From Nitrospiraceae bacterium (lineage in GTDB: Bacteria > Nitrospirota > Thermodesulfovibrionia > Thermodesulfovibrionales > UBA9159): a DNA stretch of 7,577 nt. Position numbers and translations under genes: made by a program. The stretch's first letter is position 1, and every line of letters starts with the position of its first letter. Location of the stretch: assembly GCA_003453735.1 (NCBI GenBank), contig DMNE01000115.1, forward strand, positions 11,093-18,669, in the 5' to 3' direction. Below are positions 1 through 6,460 of this stretch, in pieces. Below the pieces are notes generated by a model. The model had not been told where the DNA came from. It searched no databases and was given only the letters and a program-made list of their open reading frames with translations.

Positions 1-389
1 AACAACAGTATTCTGTTGTCTTCCAACAATTCTCCCGCCTTCCTTAAAGCAGCAACATCATCCTGAAGATGTTCCACGACCTCCGATATAAGAATCGCGG
101 AATACCCCCCTTTTTCAACAGAACTGATATCGCACTGTATGAAGTGACGATTTTTTTTGCCTCGATTTAAATGCCTGGCTATTTTCAGGTCCTTCTGATT
201 TATATCGATCGAAGTGCACTTTATTCTGTCCGGCAAAATGCATTCTAAGATGCCTCTCCCGCAACCAAGAACGAGTAAATCCGAGACCTAGTATTTTTCT
301 ATTAATCCGGCCAAGGCCATATATCGTAAGTTATGAGGCAGATGGTATCCGTAAGTGTCGGCTAATTTCTGAAGATATTTTTCATTCAT
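1..389 (-). pseudogene. Class I SAM-dependent methyltransferase, interrupted by an in-frame TAG and cut by the window edge
   Basis: From the ATG at 389 the frame reads 33 codons (MNEKYLQKLADTYGYHLP...IEKY), then TAG at 290-288, then continues open to the window edge. Beyond the stop it carries the SAM-binding motif I (DLLVLGCGRG, residues 37-46), an acidic post-I strand (CTSIDIN) and the EVVEHL motif, followed by an ALRKAGELLEDNRIL helix and strand. This is the order seen in Methyltransf_11/23-type enzymes. The start looks genuine: AAGGAG lies 9 bases upstream. No ATG, GTG or TTG follows the TAG before motif I, so internal restart would not give a working SAM site. In relatives a Lys or Gln commonly sits near this position, and one base change (AAG or CAG to TAG) would explain the stop. 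The likely role is methylation of a sugar in the same polysaccharide. Amber suppression or a sequencing error cannot be excluded. The 3' end lies outside the window. Confidence 0.75.
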
Positions 390-392
390 AAT

Positions 393-509
393 TCAAGACT
401 CCTTATACAGGCAAACCAACCACCTCATTCCTTGTTCATATCCCAGGTTATTGAATTCTCTTATAAGCCTTCGCAAACCATAGCCGTTTACACCAGTAAA
501 GAATCTCTG
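393..509 (-). pseudogene. Possible orphan C-terminal coding fragment, methyltransferase-like
   Basis: Between two stops (TAG at 512-510 and TGA at 395-393) one minus-strand frame reads 38 codons that look protein-like: QRFFTGVNGYGLRRLIREFN, then NLGYEQGMRWLVCLYKES. The pattern 'RFFT...GLRRLIREFNNLGYE' resembles the element after the catalytic core of class I methyltransferases; the intact methyltransferase at 3673-4410 has GHVREFDEAVLRDVLKKAGL at that place. It overlaps the last codons of the GT-D gene in another frame and ends two codons before the start of the broken methyltransferase, in the same frame as it. There is no convincing start codon. It could be the tail of a gene whose front was replaced by the GT-D gene, or chance. 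Confidence 0.3.
399..404 (-). promoter_or_regulatory. Ribosome binding site AAGGAG for the interrupted methyltransferase
   Basis: AAGGAG on the minus strand lies 9 bases before the ATG at 389. It fixes that ATG as the real start, which means the TAG at codon 34 is truly inside the reading frame and not upstream of the gene. Confidence 0.6.
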
Positions 510-1255
510 CTAAGCGGCTCATCCCAGCAATGCCCGGTGTCTATACAAGTAATTCCTTTTAGCACCAGATCAAAAGTGATCACTTTTGCTGCAGGACCCG
601 CCGAAATCAACACATATGTCTTTTGTGCATCGAGTTTGTTATCTTGAATGACATCAATGATTTCCATTTCTATTTCCTCATACTTATTGAAACAGTTCTT
701 TGCAGGTATTTTGACAAAATAAGTCTTCTTATGATAAGTTGAGCAAAATTTCTTATATGAATTTAGATCTGAATGTACAAAAATAATTTGAGAAGCATCT
801 TCCCAGATTTTTTCATAGTGTTTGTTCATGCCTTCGCTGAACAAGAAGGCATCCCCATATTTATTATTTTTGTTAAAACTAGTTTTAAATAAATACCTGG
901 TATGAACCCAGTACTTACACAATCTTTGATTTAATAAAGTAAGACCATTAAGAAACAAGTACTTTAATGGCATTGCCATCAAAAAACCCGCTTGTATCCC
1001 CTTGTTGTTATATATTTTAATGATATCCCACATTTTTTGTCTAAGTTCCGGTGTAGAAACTTCGTATGCAATATCATACCCAATCAACACACTTGTTTCT
1101 CCATCTCCCCATCTGATCAACGACAGTTTATTTTCAGATATCACATCTATAGTTTCTTTATAATTAAGTGCATGTATTTTTTCGGGCACTAACGAAACGA
1201 CGTAACGAAAGACATATCGCACTACTCTTTTTAATTTAGTCGCAATTATCATCAT
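488..1255 (-). CDS. GT-D fold (DUF1792-like) glycosyltransferase
   Basis: The protein has 255 residues. It probably transfers a sugar from a nucleotide-sugar donor to the growing glycan in the cytoplasm. Two blocks point to the GT-D/DUF1792 superfamily (type member: the Fap1-modifying dGT1 of streptococci). The first is SLIRWGDGE at residues 45-53, containing the DxE metal-binding signature. The second is LISAGPAAKVITFDLVLKG followed by CIDTGHCWDE at residues 216-246, matching the family's GP-A-K and 'D-x-GH' C-terminal segment. The C-terminus stops about 10 residues after GHCWDE, shorter than I expect for the family. The start is the first of two tandem ATGs, with GAGG at 1265-1262 six bases upstream. 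The DNA is much more AT-rich than its neighbours (15 of 60 bases are G or C at 721-780, 17 of 60 at 901-960), which suggests separate acquisition. Donor and acceptor cannot be read from sequence. Confidence 0.75.
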   Translation of the reverse strand: MMIIATKLKRVVRYVFRYVVSLVPEKIHALNYKETIDVISENKLSLIRWGDGETSVLIGYDIAYEVSTPELRQKMWDIIKIYNNKGIQAGFLMAMPLKYLFLNGLTLLNQRLCKYWVHTRYLFKTSFNKNNKYGDAFLFSEGMNKHYEKIWEDASQIIFVHSDLNSYKKFCSTYHKKTYFVKIPAKNCFNKYEEIEMEIIDVIQDNKLDAQKTYVLISAGPAAKVITFDLVLKGITCIDTGHCWDEPLSRDSLLV

Positions 1256-1270
1256 GAAAAACCTCGAACA

Positions 1271-1360
1271 TCACCATCTCTGTCCGGATGTCAGGCAGTC
1301 CTCCCATGAATAATTTCTAACCAGAGCCTGCTTCTTGCCGAAAAGATATGAGGCACTCAT
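1271..1360 (-). pseudogene. Possible glycosyltransferase C-terminal remnant
   Basis: In the 160-base gap between two glycosyltransferase genes, a 29-codon frame reads MSASYLFGKKQALVRNYSWE and then DCLTSGQRW before TGA. GT4 enzymes usually end with a helix followed by '(R)-x-(Y/F)-(S/T)-WE-x-x-a'; the intact GT4 at 2607-3689 ends with [14 protein letters not shown]. This fragment therefore looks like the last 25 or so residues of a lost GT4 gene. A TAA lies two codons before its first ATG in the same frame. The next frame continues directly from the stop of the upstream gene as a protein-like run (RTPLLRFLRKLIDECLISFR), so a frameshifted fusion is also possible. It could instead be chance or a tiny real gene. 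Confidence 0.35.
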
Positions 1361-1415
1361 CAATTAGTTTTCGCAAGAACCGTAATAGAGGCGTTCGCGT
1401 ATGCGCTTTGATTTT

Positions 1416-2570
1416 TTATGCACACGATTGATTATTTTCCCATATCATGGCGAATTTCTCTGCAAGGCGTGGAATATTTATTTTTTCCCGTCCCAATAAG
1501 ATATTATTACATTGCAAAATATATCGGTCAGAAGGGAAATGATTAAGAATTTCTGAAATCACTGATAACATCTCGTCATAGTCGTCACATAAATAGCCGA
1601 TATCACCCATAACTGAGAAATAGTGCTCAAAAAAAGGATTACGGATTGCGATAATTGGTTTTATGTATGAGAATGCGTCGAACAAGGCGCCGCTCGCAGT
1701 TAGTCTGTAAAGGTCCATAGTATGTGTAAAAATCGAATAATCAATGCTGCTGGCATAATAATCAAACTGCTCCGCCGTCAAAGGTGTTTCCGGTGATGGT
1801 ATTGACACACAGTGAGCGGGAATTTCCTTCAATGCCTTGTCGAGTATACTCCCGATAAGGATAAACTGAGGCCGTAATATTGTTGCAGTCTTATTGATTT
1901 CTTCAGCCATGCTGAACAGCATTTGACTTCCTTTTTGTCTACTTGCCACTCCGAAAGCCCCAAATATAATCGTGTCGGATTTTGGCCGCCTTATAGCATC
2001 CATATATTTATAAAAATAAGGATGATCTATAAAGTTCACATAATCCTTTACGGCTGGAAATGTGCTAATGAGTTGTTTACATATAGATTCGCCAAGAACA
2101 ATATAGGTCAGGCGCGAGCAATTCCACCAGAAAAAAGACCTCCATGGCCTAAGAGGAGGTTGCGCCAGTATCGTTTCGAGTATGCTATGAGGAACAATGT
2201 AACACCTGATTGCTCTAAATATTATTAGAAAAGCTTTGACCGAATACAGGCCCTCTCTGGTTATAGACCCAAAGAGCAACCGGTTGCATCCATTATCGTG
2301 AGCAAATTTAAATACCTTTTTACAAAGCGACAATTCCTTGATAAACCTCACAAAGCCGGTCGCTGTACGTTCAGGGATTGCCATCTCGCATAAGGTAACG
2401 TTATTAATCGAATGCACATTCAATATTTTTTCGACGTCATGCAAATGATGCTTTTCTGCGAAAAAAACTATCCTCCTATCAGGATAAGCATTCCTGAGCA
2501 CTGCAATTAAGGCTGCGTTGATATTAACATGTTCAAAACCATAACACTGTGGTTCACAGACAATAAGCAT
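1416..2570 (-). CDS. Divergent GT-B glycosyltransferase (family 4-like)
   Basis: The protein has 384 residues from the chosen start. It is probably a cytoplasmic glycosyltransferase for the repeat unit. It starts with a Rossmann-type strand (MLIVCEPQCYGFEHVNINAA). A linker with HSILETI leads to a second domain opening with IIFGAFGVASRQKG, the 'G-x-x-x-x-KG' loop seen where GT4 enzymes begin their donor-binding half. The donor-site block is YRLTASGALFDAFSYIKPII, which replaces the usual E-x7-E of GT4 with Ser/Asp-containing positions, so it is a divergent member. I chose the ATG at 2570 because the protein fold begins there; a TTG at 2597 would add nine residues (TTG-encoded Met, then TWQVDNVN). 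Neither start has a clear ribosome site. The gene follows the GT4 gene by 36 bases, and the longer form would leave only 9. Confidence 0.75.
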   Translation of the reverse strand: MLIVCEPQCYGFEHVNINAALIAVLRNAYPDRRIVFFAEKHHLHDVEKILNVHSINNVTLCEMAIPERTATGFVRFIKELSLCKKVFKFAHDNGCNRLLFGSITREGLYSVKAFLIIFRAIRCYIVPHSILETILAQPPLRPWRSFFWWNCSRLTYIVLGESICKQLISTFPAVKDYVNFIDHPYFYKYMDAIRRPKSDTIIFGAFGVASRQKGSQMLFSMAEEINKTATILRPQFILIGSILDKALKEIPAHCVSIPSPETPLTAEQFDYYASSIDYSIFTHTMDLYRLTASGALFDAFSYIKPIIAIRNPFFEHYFSVMGDIGYLCDDYDEMLSVISEILNHFPSDRYILQCNNILLGREKINIPRLAEKFAMIWENNQSCA

Positions 2571-2606
2571 ATTAACGTTATCGACTTGCCATGTCAAAGC
2601 GTTGCG

Positions 2607-3689
2607 CTAATCGACGATACTTTGCAGAAACCTCTTAGCTGCTGCTTCCCAGGTGAATCTATTCGCCTGAATGTACCCCTTTGCTCTGAGCGTTAAGCGC
2701 AATTCCCTATCATTTTGAAGGGCAAGTATTCCTCTTGAGAAGTCTTTTTCGTCGTCAGGATTTATATAGAATGCAGCATCACCGCACACCTCTGGTACAG
2801 CGGTAAATTTTGTCGTTATTACTGGGCAACCGAGGGTCATTGCTTCAAGGGGAGGGAGTCCAAATCCTTCGTATTTGGAAGGATAAATCAACGCAGTCGC
2901 GCTTGTAAGCAGTTTGGCCAGTTCTTGATCAGATATATATCCTTTTTCTTCGATAATCCCTTGGTGGATACCTTTATCAATCAATCTTTTAAATTCTGCA
3001 GAATAATAGTTTCTAGATCCACAAAGAACCAGTTTACTCGAAAGACGGCCATCTCGATGTAAAGCAATAAAAGTGTTGACAAGTTTATCAATTCCTTTGC
3101 GCATATCATAGCCACCAACGTATATAAAATAATTCCCCCTATGTTCTTTTTCCGAATACCGTTCGTCATTGGCAGAACATACTGTCGGCCCGTGTGGGAT
3201 CACAACAAGATCATTTTTTACGGTAAAATTCCTTGTTATTTCATTTTTTGAGTATTCCGAAATTGTAATAATCAGGTCGGTGCGATCAATGTCTCTTTGT
3301 ACTCTTTTGCGATATGCATCTTCATCCCGCTCAGATTTAAAGCATCCAGGAATGACCAAAGGCAATACATCATGCAGAGTAGTCACCACCTTAGTATTGG
3401 ACAAGCCTTTCGGCACGCCCCCGTTCCATGGGAAATGTACAACATCGACCTCTCGAAGTGCCACACACACTGGCAAATAAAATTTTTTCCATGCAGAGCT
3501 GGAGAGATAGCTTCCACACTGAACAGACTCAATACTCGGAGGTAGCTCACATTGCAGCGGTTGTCGATGCAGCGCTGAAACTTGTAACTGCGGCATGTTT
3601 TTGAGGCATTGGTTGTAGAGCCCTAACGTCGCTTTTGCAACACCGGTTGCCGGTTGCTGCATTACCGTTGCGTCAAGAAATACTTTCAT
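2607..3689 (-). CDS. Family 4 glycosyltransferase (WbpZ/mannosyltransferase-like)
   Basis: The protein has 360 residues, a normal length for the family. It is a retaining GT-B enzyme expected to add a hexose (often mannose or rhamnose in relatives) to a lipid-linked glycan at the cytoplasmic membrane face. Domain order: N-terminal Rossmann half opening [20 protein letters not shown] with the glycine-containing acceptor loop; [11 protein letters not shown] near residues 83-93; [11 protein letters not shown] near 104-114; ITISEYSK near 141-148; donor half opening [12 protein letters not shown] near 188-199; and the donor-binding E-x7-E block [12 protein letters not shown] at 273-284, followed by GCPVITT. 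It ends with the typical [12 protein letters not shown] helix. The ATG sits inside the end of the methyltransferase gene (17-base overlap), indicating translational coupling. No strong ribosome site is seen, consistent with coupling. Exact sugar specificity is not readable. Confidence 0.92.
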   Translation of the reverse strand: MKVFLDATVMQQPATGVAKATLGLYNQCLKNMPQLQVSALHRQPLQCELPPSIESVQCGSYLSSSAWKKFYLPVCVALREVDVVHFPWNGGVPKGLSNTKVVTTLHDVLPLVIPGCFKSERDEDAYRKRVQRDIDRTDLIITISEYSKNEITRNFTVKNDLVVIPHGPTVCSANDERYSEKEHRGNYFIYVGGYDMRKGIDKLVNTFIALHRDGRLSSKLVLCGSRNYYSAEFKRLIDKGIHQGIIEEKGYISDQELAKLLTSATALIYPSKYEGFGLPPLEAMTLGCPVITTKFTAVPEVCGDAAFYINPDDEKDFSRGILALQNDRELRLTLRAKGYIQANRFTWEAAAKRFLQSIVD

Positions 3690-4410
3690 GGTCTAACTTT
3701 GCGGCAACAATAAAATAATTTCTCGGCAATAATCGTCCCCACCATTTATGCCCGGTTAACACAAATAGTTTTTTGCTATAACGAAGCAAGAAACCAAAAA
3801 CGGCGCCACGAAAACCTCCAGTTCTTATTCTGCCAGTAGATCCTTCTGCTTGCATTCTGGTTCCAAAAAGCCACGTGTGTGCAATGAAATAGTGGGGTTG
3901 AGTGGGAATAAAAACCAGAGGTTGAAGACCTGCTTTCTTCAACACATCACGGAGCACAGCTTCATCAAATTCACGGACATGCCCATGGGGTTCATCGTGC
4001 ATGTATTTACGATTCAACAATTTCAACCAACGTTCAGATACTTGAGTTGGTACAGTAATTACAATACGACTATTCACCGACAAATGTTTTGCCAATGTCG
4101 TCAGCACCTCATCAGCCTCAGCTAAATGCTCTAAGACTTCTTGACATAGGATAATATCAAATGAATTGTTAAGTTTAACCAGCTCAGAAGAGCCTAGCAT
4201 TGTGTAATTAACTTCAGCATTATAATTATTCTGTTCACTTTGGCTTGTCTGCCAGTCAAGAACTTTCTGGTCACAATCAAGATATGTTATATGAGTAGCA
4301 CCAGTTACTCGAGCAGCAATACGGCTATAATTACTGTACCCAGGTCCGACATCCAAAATAGATGTTGCCCTGAAACCGAGCAAACAGTCCTGCAAGAGTT
4401 TTTCGATCAT
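3673..4410 (-). CDS. Class I SAM-dependent methyltransferase
   Basis: The protein has 245 residues. It is expected to move a methyl group from S-adenosylmethionine to a sugar or lipid-linked intermediate in the cytoplasm. Motif I is ILDVGPGYSNYS (18-29), the acidic residue that binds the SAM ribose is in ITYLDCD (41-47), and FDIILCQEVLEHLAEADEVL (84-103) is the classic Methyltransf_11/23 core, followed by the RIVITVPT strand. A HGHVREFDEAVLRDVLKKAG segment (142-161) is typical of family members that act in glycan loci. The C-terminal 80 residues, with many aromatics and Arg/Lys, may bind a membrane-linked acceptor. A TAA sits immediately before the ATG in the same frame, so 4410 is the furthest possible ATG. 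No ribosome site is evident. It overlaps the next glycosyltransferase gene by 17 bases. Confidence 0.88.
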   Translation of the reverse strand: MIEKLLQDCLLGFRATSILDVGPGYSNYSRIAARVTGATHITYLDCDQKVLDWQTSQSEQNNYNAEVNYTMLGSSELVKLNNSFDIILCQEVLEHLAEADEVLTTLAKHLSVNSRIVITVPTQVSERWLKLLNRKYMHDEPHGHVREFDEAVLRDVLKKAGLQPLVFIPTQPHYFIAHTWLFGTRMQAEGSTGRIRTGGFRGAVFGFLLRYSKKLFVLTGHKWWGRLLPRNYFIVAAKLDHESIS

Positions 4411-4483
4411 TTAGTTGGTGCGTTTCTTAGTTGACAAGTTGCCGAGAGAATGGCAGCACCTGAATCTTAAAAAGATTAAAAAT

Positions 4484-5872
4484 TTAACCGACCCTCTGAC
4501 TAGTCCTTATATCAACAATTCGGCGCCAAATAAAATAAGCCGCCAAGGTAAAACCAAGTATCTCATTTGCAATAAGTGCCAGAGCTGCTCCCATTGCGCC
4601 AACTTGGGGCAAAAATATGGCGTTGACCACCACAACCACAATTAGCTGTAATACATTGATCCACCAGTATACCTTAACCAGACCCAGGCTATACCCAATA
4701 ACTCCTATTGGGCAAATGAGTATTGAGATACAGTATCGCAAACATAGGATTTGTCCCAGCAGAATCCCTTTGCCATAGGTAGGCCCGAATATATATGGCG
4801 TCGCCAACGGAACAAGTATAGCATAACATAATCCTGCAAAGGCGACCATCACACTCAAACGAAATGTCTTGCCGATCATTTCCGTAGTTTTTGATAAACT
4901 GATTAGCGCCGATGCCCTTGGCCACAGAGCTGTGTTTAATGCTCCCAATACAATAGTCAATGGCAAAGTAAAGCGGGTTGCGACACTATACATCCCTATC
5001 TGGCTTTTTTCAAGGTAATAGCCCATCAGCCAAACATCAGCCCGCATAGCAATTGCCACCGTCACGGAAGAAATCACCATGAAAAATGCGAAAGTATTTG
5101 CACCCGTGACGTCTAAAGTTGACACGAGACTTACATTCTGCCGCGGCGCGCGAAGCAGTTTTCTTAGGGGTTGTTGCAATTCCTGCATTGTGAATAAGGC
5201 TGCTCTTGGAACCAGAATTATAAATGCGCATGCGCCCAGAGCAGCGGCAATAACGCCAACGGCGACGACCGCCTGTACCGACCATCTGCTGCATGCGGCG
5301 AGAATAATAATGCCGATAAAGGACGCGAGGGTTTGCCCTACTGCAACAACAGCATTCATCTTGAAACGTTTAAGAGATTGAAAGTATATCGACGGAACAG
5401 CAGCAATGGCTGCAAATATACCTGTCAGCAGACTGAATCTGACTAGCGAGGCAAGACTTGCCTCGTGCCAGATAGAACAAGCTATATACGGAGCAATAGC
5501 AAACGCTATTACCGACATAGTTAACACCAGAAGTAAGCGAAGGCGAAATGCCCAACGGAGGATCGCGAGCTGATTGTCCTGATCACCGTGATTAGCCGCC
5601 CGCGAAGCGAAGCGAATCGCCGTATGTCCGATCCCGAGGTCGGAAAGCCCTGCCGCCAAACCCGAAACGCTTAAAATTAAAGCATAGCTTCCCATGCCTT
5701 TGGGTCCCAGACCTCGCGCAACCAGCACCGACGTCACAAACCCAGTTACGACGGAAACAGCTTGAGGCAACATCGATACAATAACATCCTCGATTCCTCT
5801 GCGCGAACTTGCGACGGATTCCCACAATGAATTCTTCAGCTTTCTTATTTCGGTAGCGTAAGCTATTGACAT
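4484..5872 (-). CDS. wzx: Wzx-like oligosaccharide flippase (MOP/MVF superfamily)
   Basis: The protein has 462 residues and is an integral inner-membrane protein. It is expected to flip the undecaprenyl-diphosphate-linked repeat unit from cytoplasm to periplasm. The sequence is mostly hydrophobic segments separated by short basic loops, compatible with 12-14 membrane helices. The N-terminus is a charged cytoplasmic stretch followed by helix 1 and the family signature VARGLGPKGMGSYALILSVS (51-70) and GLSDLGIGHTAIRFASR (75-91), the usual 'LG-x-x-x-(Y/F)G...LGL-x-x-A' pattern of polysaccharide flippases. It ends in a basic cytoplasmic tail (WRRIVDIRTSQRVG). Its ATG shares one base with the TAA of the epimerase remnant (TAATG), so it was once translationally coupled to that gene. 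GGGAGG at 5889-5884 may also serve. The name wzx is by family, not by identification of the glycan. Confidence 0.9.
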   Translation of the reverse strand: MSIAYATEIRKLKNSLWESVASSRRGIEDVIVSMLPQAVSVVTGFVTSVLVARGLGPKGMGSYALILSVSGLAAGLSDLGIGHTAIRFASRAANHGDQDNQLAILRWAFRLRLLLVLTMSVIAFAIAPYIACSIWHEASLASLVRFSLLTGIFAAIAAVPSIYFQSLKRFKMNAVVAVGQTLASFIGIIILAACSRWSVQAVVAVGVIAAALGACAFIILVPRAALFTMQELQQPLRKLLRAPRQNVSLVSTLDVTGANTFAFFMVISSVTVAIAMRADVWLMGYYLEKSQIGMYSVATRFTLPLTIVLGALNTALWPRASALISLSKTTEMIGKTFRLSVMVAFAGLCYAILVPLATPYIFGPTYGKGILLGQILCLRYCISILICPIGVIGYSLGLVKVYWWINVLQLIVVVVVNAIFLPQVGAMGAALALIANEILGFTLAAYFIWRRIVDIRTSQRVG

Positions 5873-6015
5873 TAGCTTTTCAGCCTCCCAAAGCAGACCA
5901 TCTTTGTTGTCCGATAACGCAATGCATCCAAAATCCTCTCAGCCGCCTTTCCGTCCCCGTACGGATTATGAGCCATGCTCATCTCGCGACAGGCAGTCTC
6001 TTTTGAGATAGCTGT
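5872..6015 (-). pseudogene. wecB: 3' remnant of a UDP-N-acetylglucosamine 2-epimerase gene (WecB-like)
   Basis: Reading leftward from 6015, 47 codons run to a TAA at 5874-5872. They contain REMSMAHNPYGDGKAAERIL, the nearly invariant C-terminal signature of non-hydrolysing UDP-GlcNAc 2-epimerases ('M-x-x-A-x-NPYGDG-x-A-x-x-RI'), preceded by AISKETAC, which fits the 'LL-x-D-x-x-A-Y' helix just before it. The tail RYRTTKMVCFGRLKS is longer than in many relatives. Such enzymes are about 370 residues, so roughly 90 percent of the gene is missing. A TAA lies at 6018-6016 in frame, and nothing epimerase-like follows in any frame further right. The full enzyme makes UDP-ManNAc, a common precursor for surface glycans. 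The stop overlaps the flippase ATG, so the original operon order was epimerase then flippase. Confidence 0.85.
5884..5889 (-). promoter_or_regulatory. Ribosome binding site GGGAGG for the flippase gene
   Basis: GGGAGG lies 11 bases before the flippase ATG, inside the coding tail of the epimerase remnant. The spacing is a little long. If the upstream gene is dead, this site would have to carry flippase translation without coupling. Confidence 0.45.
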
Positions 6016-6060
6016 TTATGGGGATGGTATTGCCCGAGTCCTTTGGCAATGCTCCGCCCT

Positions 6061-6093
6061 CTCGGTTACAGAAGCTCAAAAAACAGAACCGAG
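6061..6093. repeat. Inverted repeat CTCGGTT / AACCGAG
   Basis: Seven perfect base pairs (6061-6067 with 6087-6093), extended by one T-A pair, enclose a 19-base loop. On the plus strand a T-rich run (TTTTATATATTTTTT, 6101-6115) follows after seven bases, like a plus-strand terminator, but no plus-strand gene reads into it. Function unclear. Confidence 0.35.
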
Positions 6094-6128
6094 AAGGCGC
6101 TTTTATATATTTTTTACGCTCAAAGTGA

Positions 6129-6211
6129 CGAACGATTACGGTGTGATACCTTCATGATGTCGCTTCGACATCATGAGCGCAAATCCTAACACCACCATTC
6201 TGCGAACGATT
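6129..6211. repeat. Direct repeat CGAACGATT flanking the 11-bp hairpin
   Basis: CGAACGATT occurs at 6129-6137 and again at 6203-6211, bracketing the hairpin at 6152-6176 almost symmetrically (14 and 26 bases away). The context is similar on the left side (TGACGAACGATT versus TGCGAACGATT). This could be a target-site duplication around a 65-base insertion, or chance. Confidence 0.35.
6152..6176. repeat. Perfect 11-bp inverted repeat with a 3-base loop
   Basis: TCATGATGTCG (6152-6162) and CGACATCATGA (6166-6176) are exact reverse complements around CTT. There is no T-run on either side, so it does not look like an intrinsic terminator. Candidates are a protein-binding palindrome, an RNA hairpin in the operon leader, or the core of a small repeat or mobile sequence. 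Confidence 0.7.
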
Positions 6212-6427
6212 CTTTATTTACGTGAAATGCGTGCTCATTATGCTTATTTGACAATATTTCTTCGACACCCGCCGGTCCTCATTCGCGCTGGCGTTCCCTC
6301 TTTCAATTGAGGACAATATTGCCAACCTTAATCCCGAGTTCTGCCGCTGAAAGCGCTGAACTGCATCCCCCCTCTTTAGACCCCTATTATTCTGCGCTTT
6401 GCTAGTTAAAGCAGCTCCATGTTGCTT

Positions 6428-6453
6428 CGCCGCGTCTCAGGAACAGTGCGGCG
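6428..6453 (-). terminator. GC-only stem after the foldase stop, weak terminator candidate
   Basis: CGCCGC (6428-6433) pairs with GCGGCG (6448-6453) around a 14-base loop, starting 7 bases after the foldase stop codon on the minus strand. No U-run follows, so termination, if any, would be inefficient or Rho-dependent. Confidence 0.2.
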
Positions 6454-6460
6454 GAGATGA

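Larger units (their letters stand above)
6016..6460. other. Gene-free stretch between the foldase gene and the epimerase remnant
   Basis: No convincing gene is present on either strand. The stretch holds a 7-bp stem-loop (6061-6093), an AT-rich tract (6101-6115), a perfect 11-bp stem-loop (6152-6176) flanked by a 9-base direct repeat, and a GC-only stem just after the foldase stop. One minus-strand frame between stops at 6382 and 6303 looks mildly protein-like (SALSAAELGIKVGNIVLN) but has no start and I do not recognise it; it may be another eroded gene end. I saw no good -35/-10 pair that could drive the flippase operon, although a promoter here would be expected if the foldase transcript terminates. 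Confidence 0.6.

Noticed and set aside
1..389. Pyrrolysine or programmed readthrough at the TAG codon
   Set aside because: No recoding element was seen, and this methyltransferase class is not known to use pyrrolysine. A nonsense mutation is simpler, so this is kept only as an alternative.
4463..4477. AATCTT/AAGATT palindrome between flippase and methyltransferase genes
   Set aside because: Six AT-rich pairs with a 3-base loop make a weak hairpin with no proper U-run downstream, so it is not a credible terminator.
5079..5381. 100-residue plus-strand open frame inside the flippase gene
   Set aside because: It is antisense to the membrane-protein gene; its length is explained by that gene's base composition.
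6101..6120. AT-rich tract as a promoter for the flippase operon
   Set aside because: TATATA is present, but no -35-like hexamer sits at the right distance on the minus strand.
5975..6157. 60-residue plus-strand open frame across the epimerase remnant
   Set aside because: It runs antisense to the epimerase tail and into the AT-rich stretch, has no ribosome site and looks like no known protein.
6248..6258. TTGACA at 6248-6253 as a plus-strand -35 box
   Set aside because: No -10 box lies 16-18 bases downstream and no plus-strand gene follows.
6303..6382. Short minus-strand frame with SALSAAELGIKVGNIVLN as a gene
   Set aside because: It has no start codon, is under 30 codons long and has no recognised family; recorded only in the description of the gene-free stretch.
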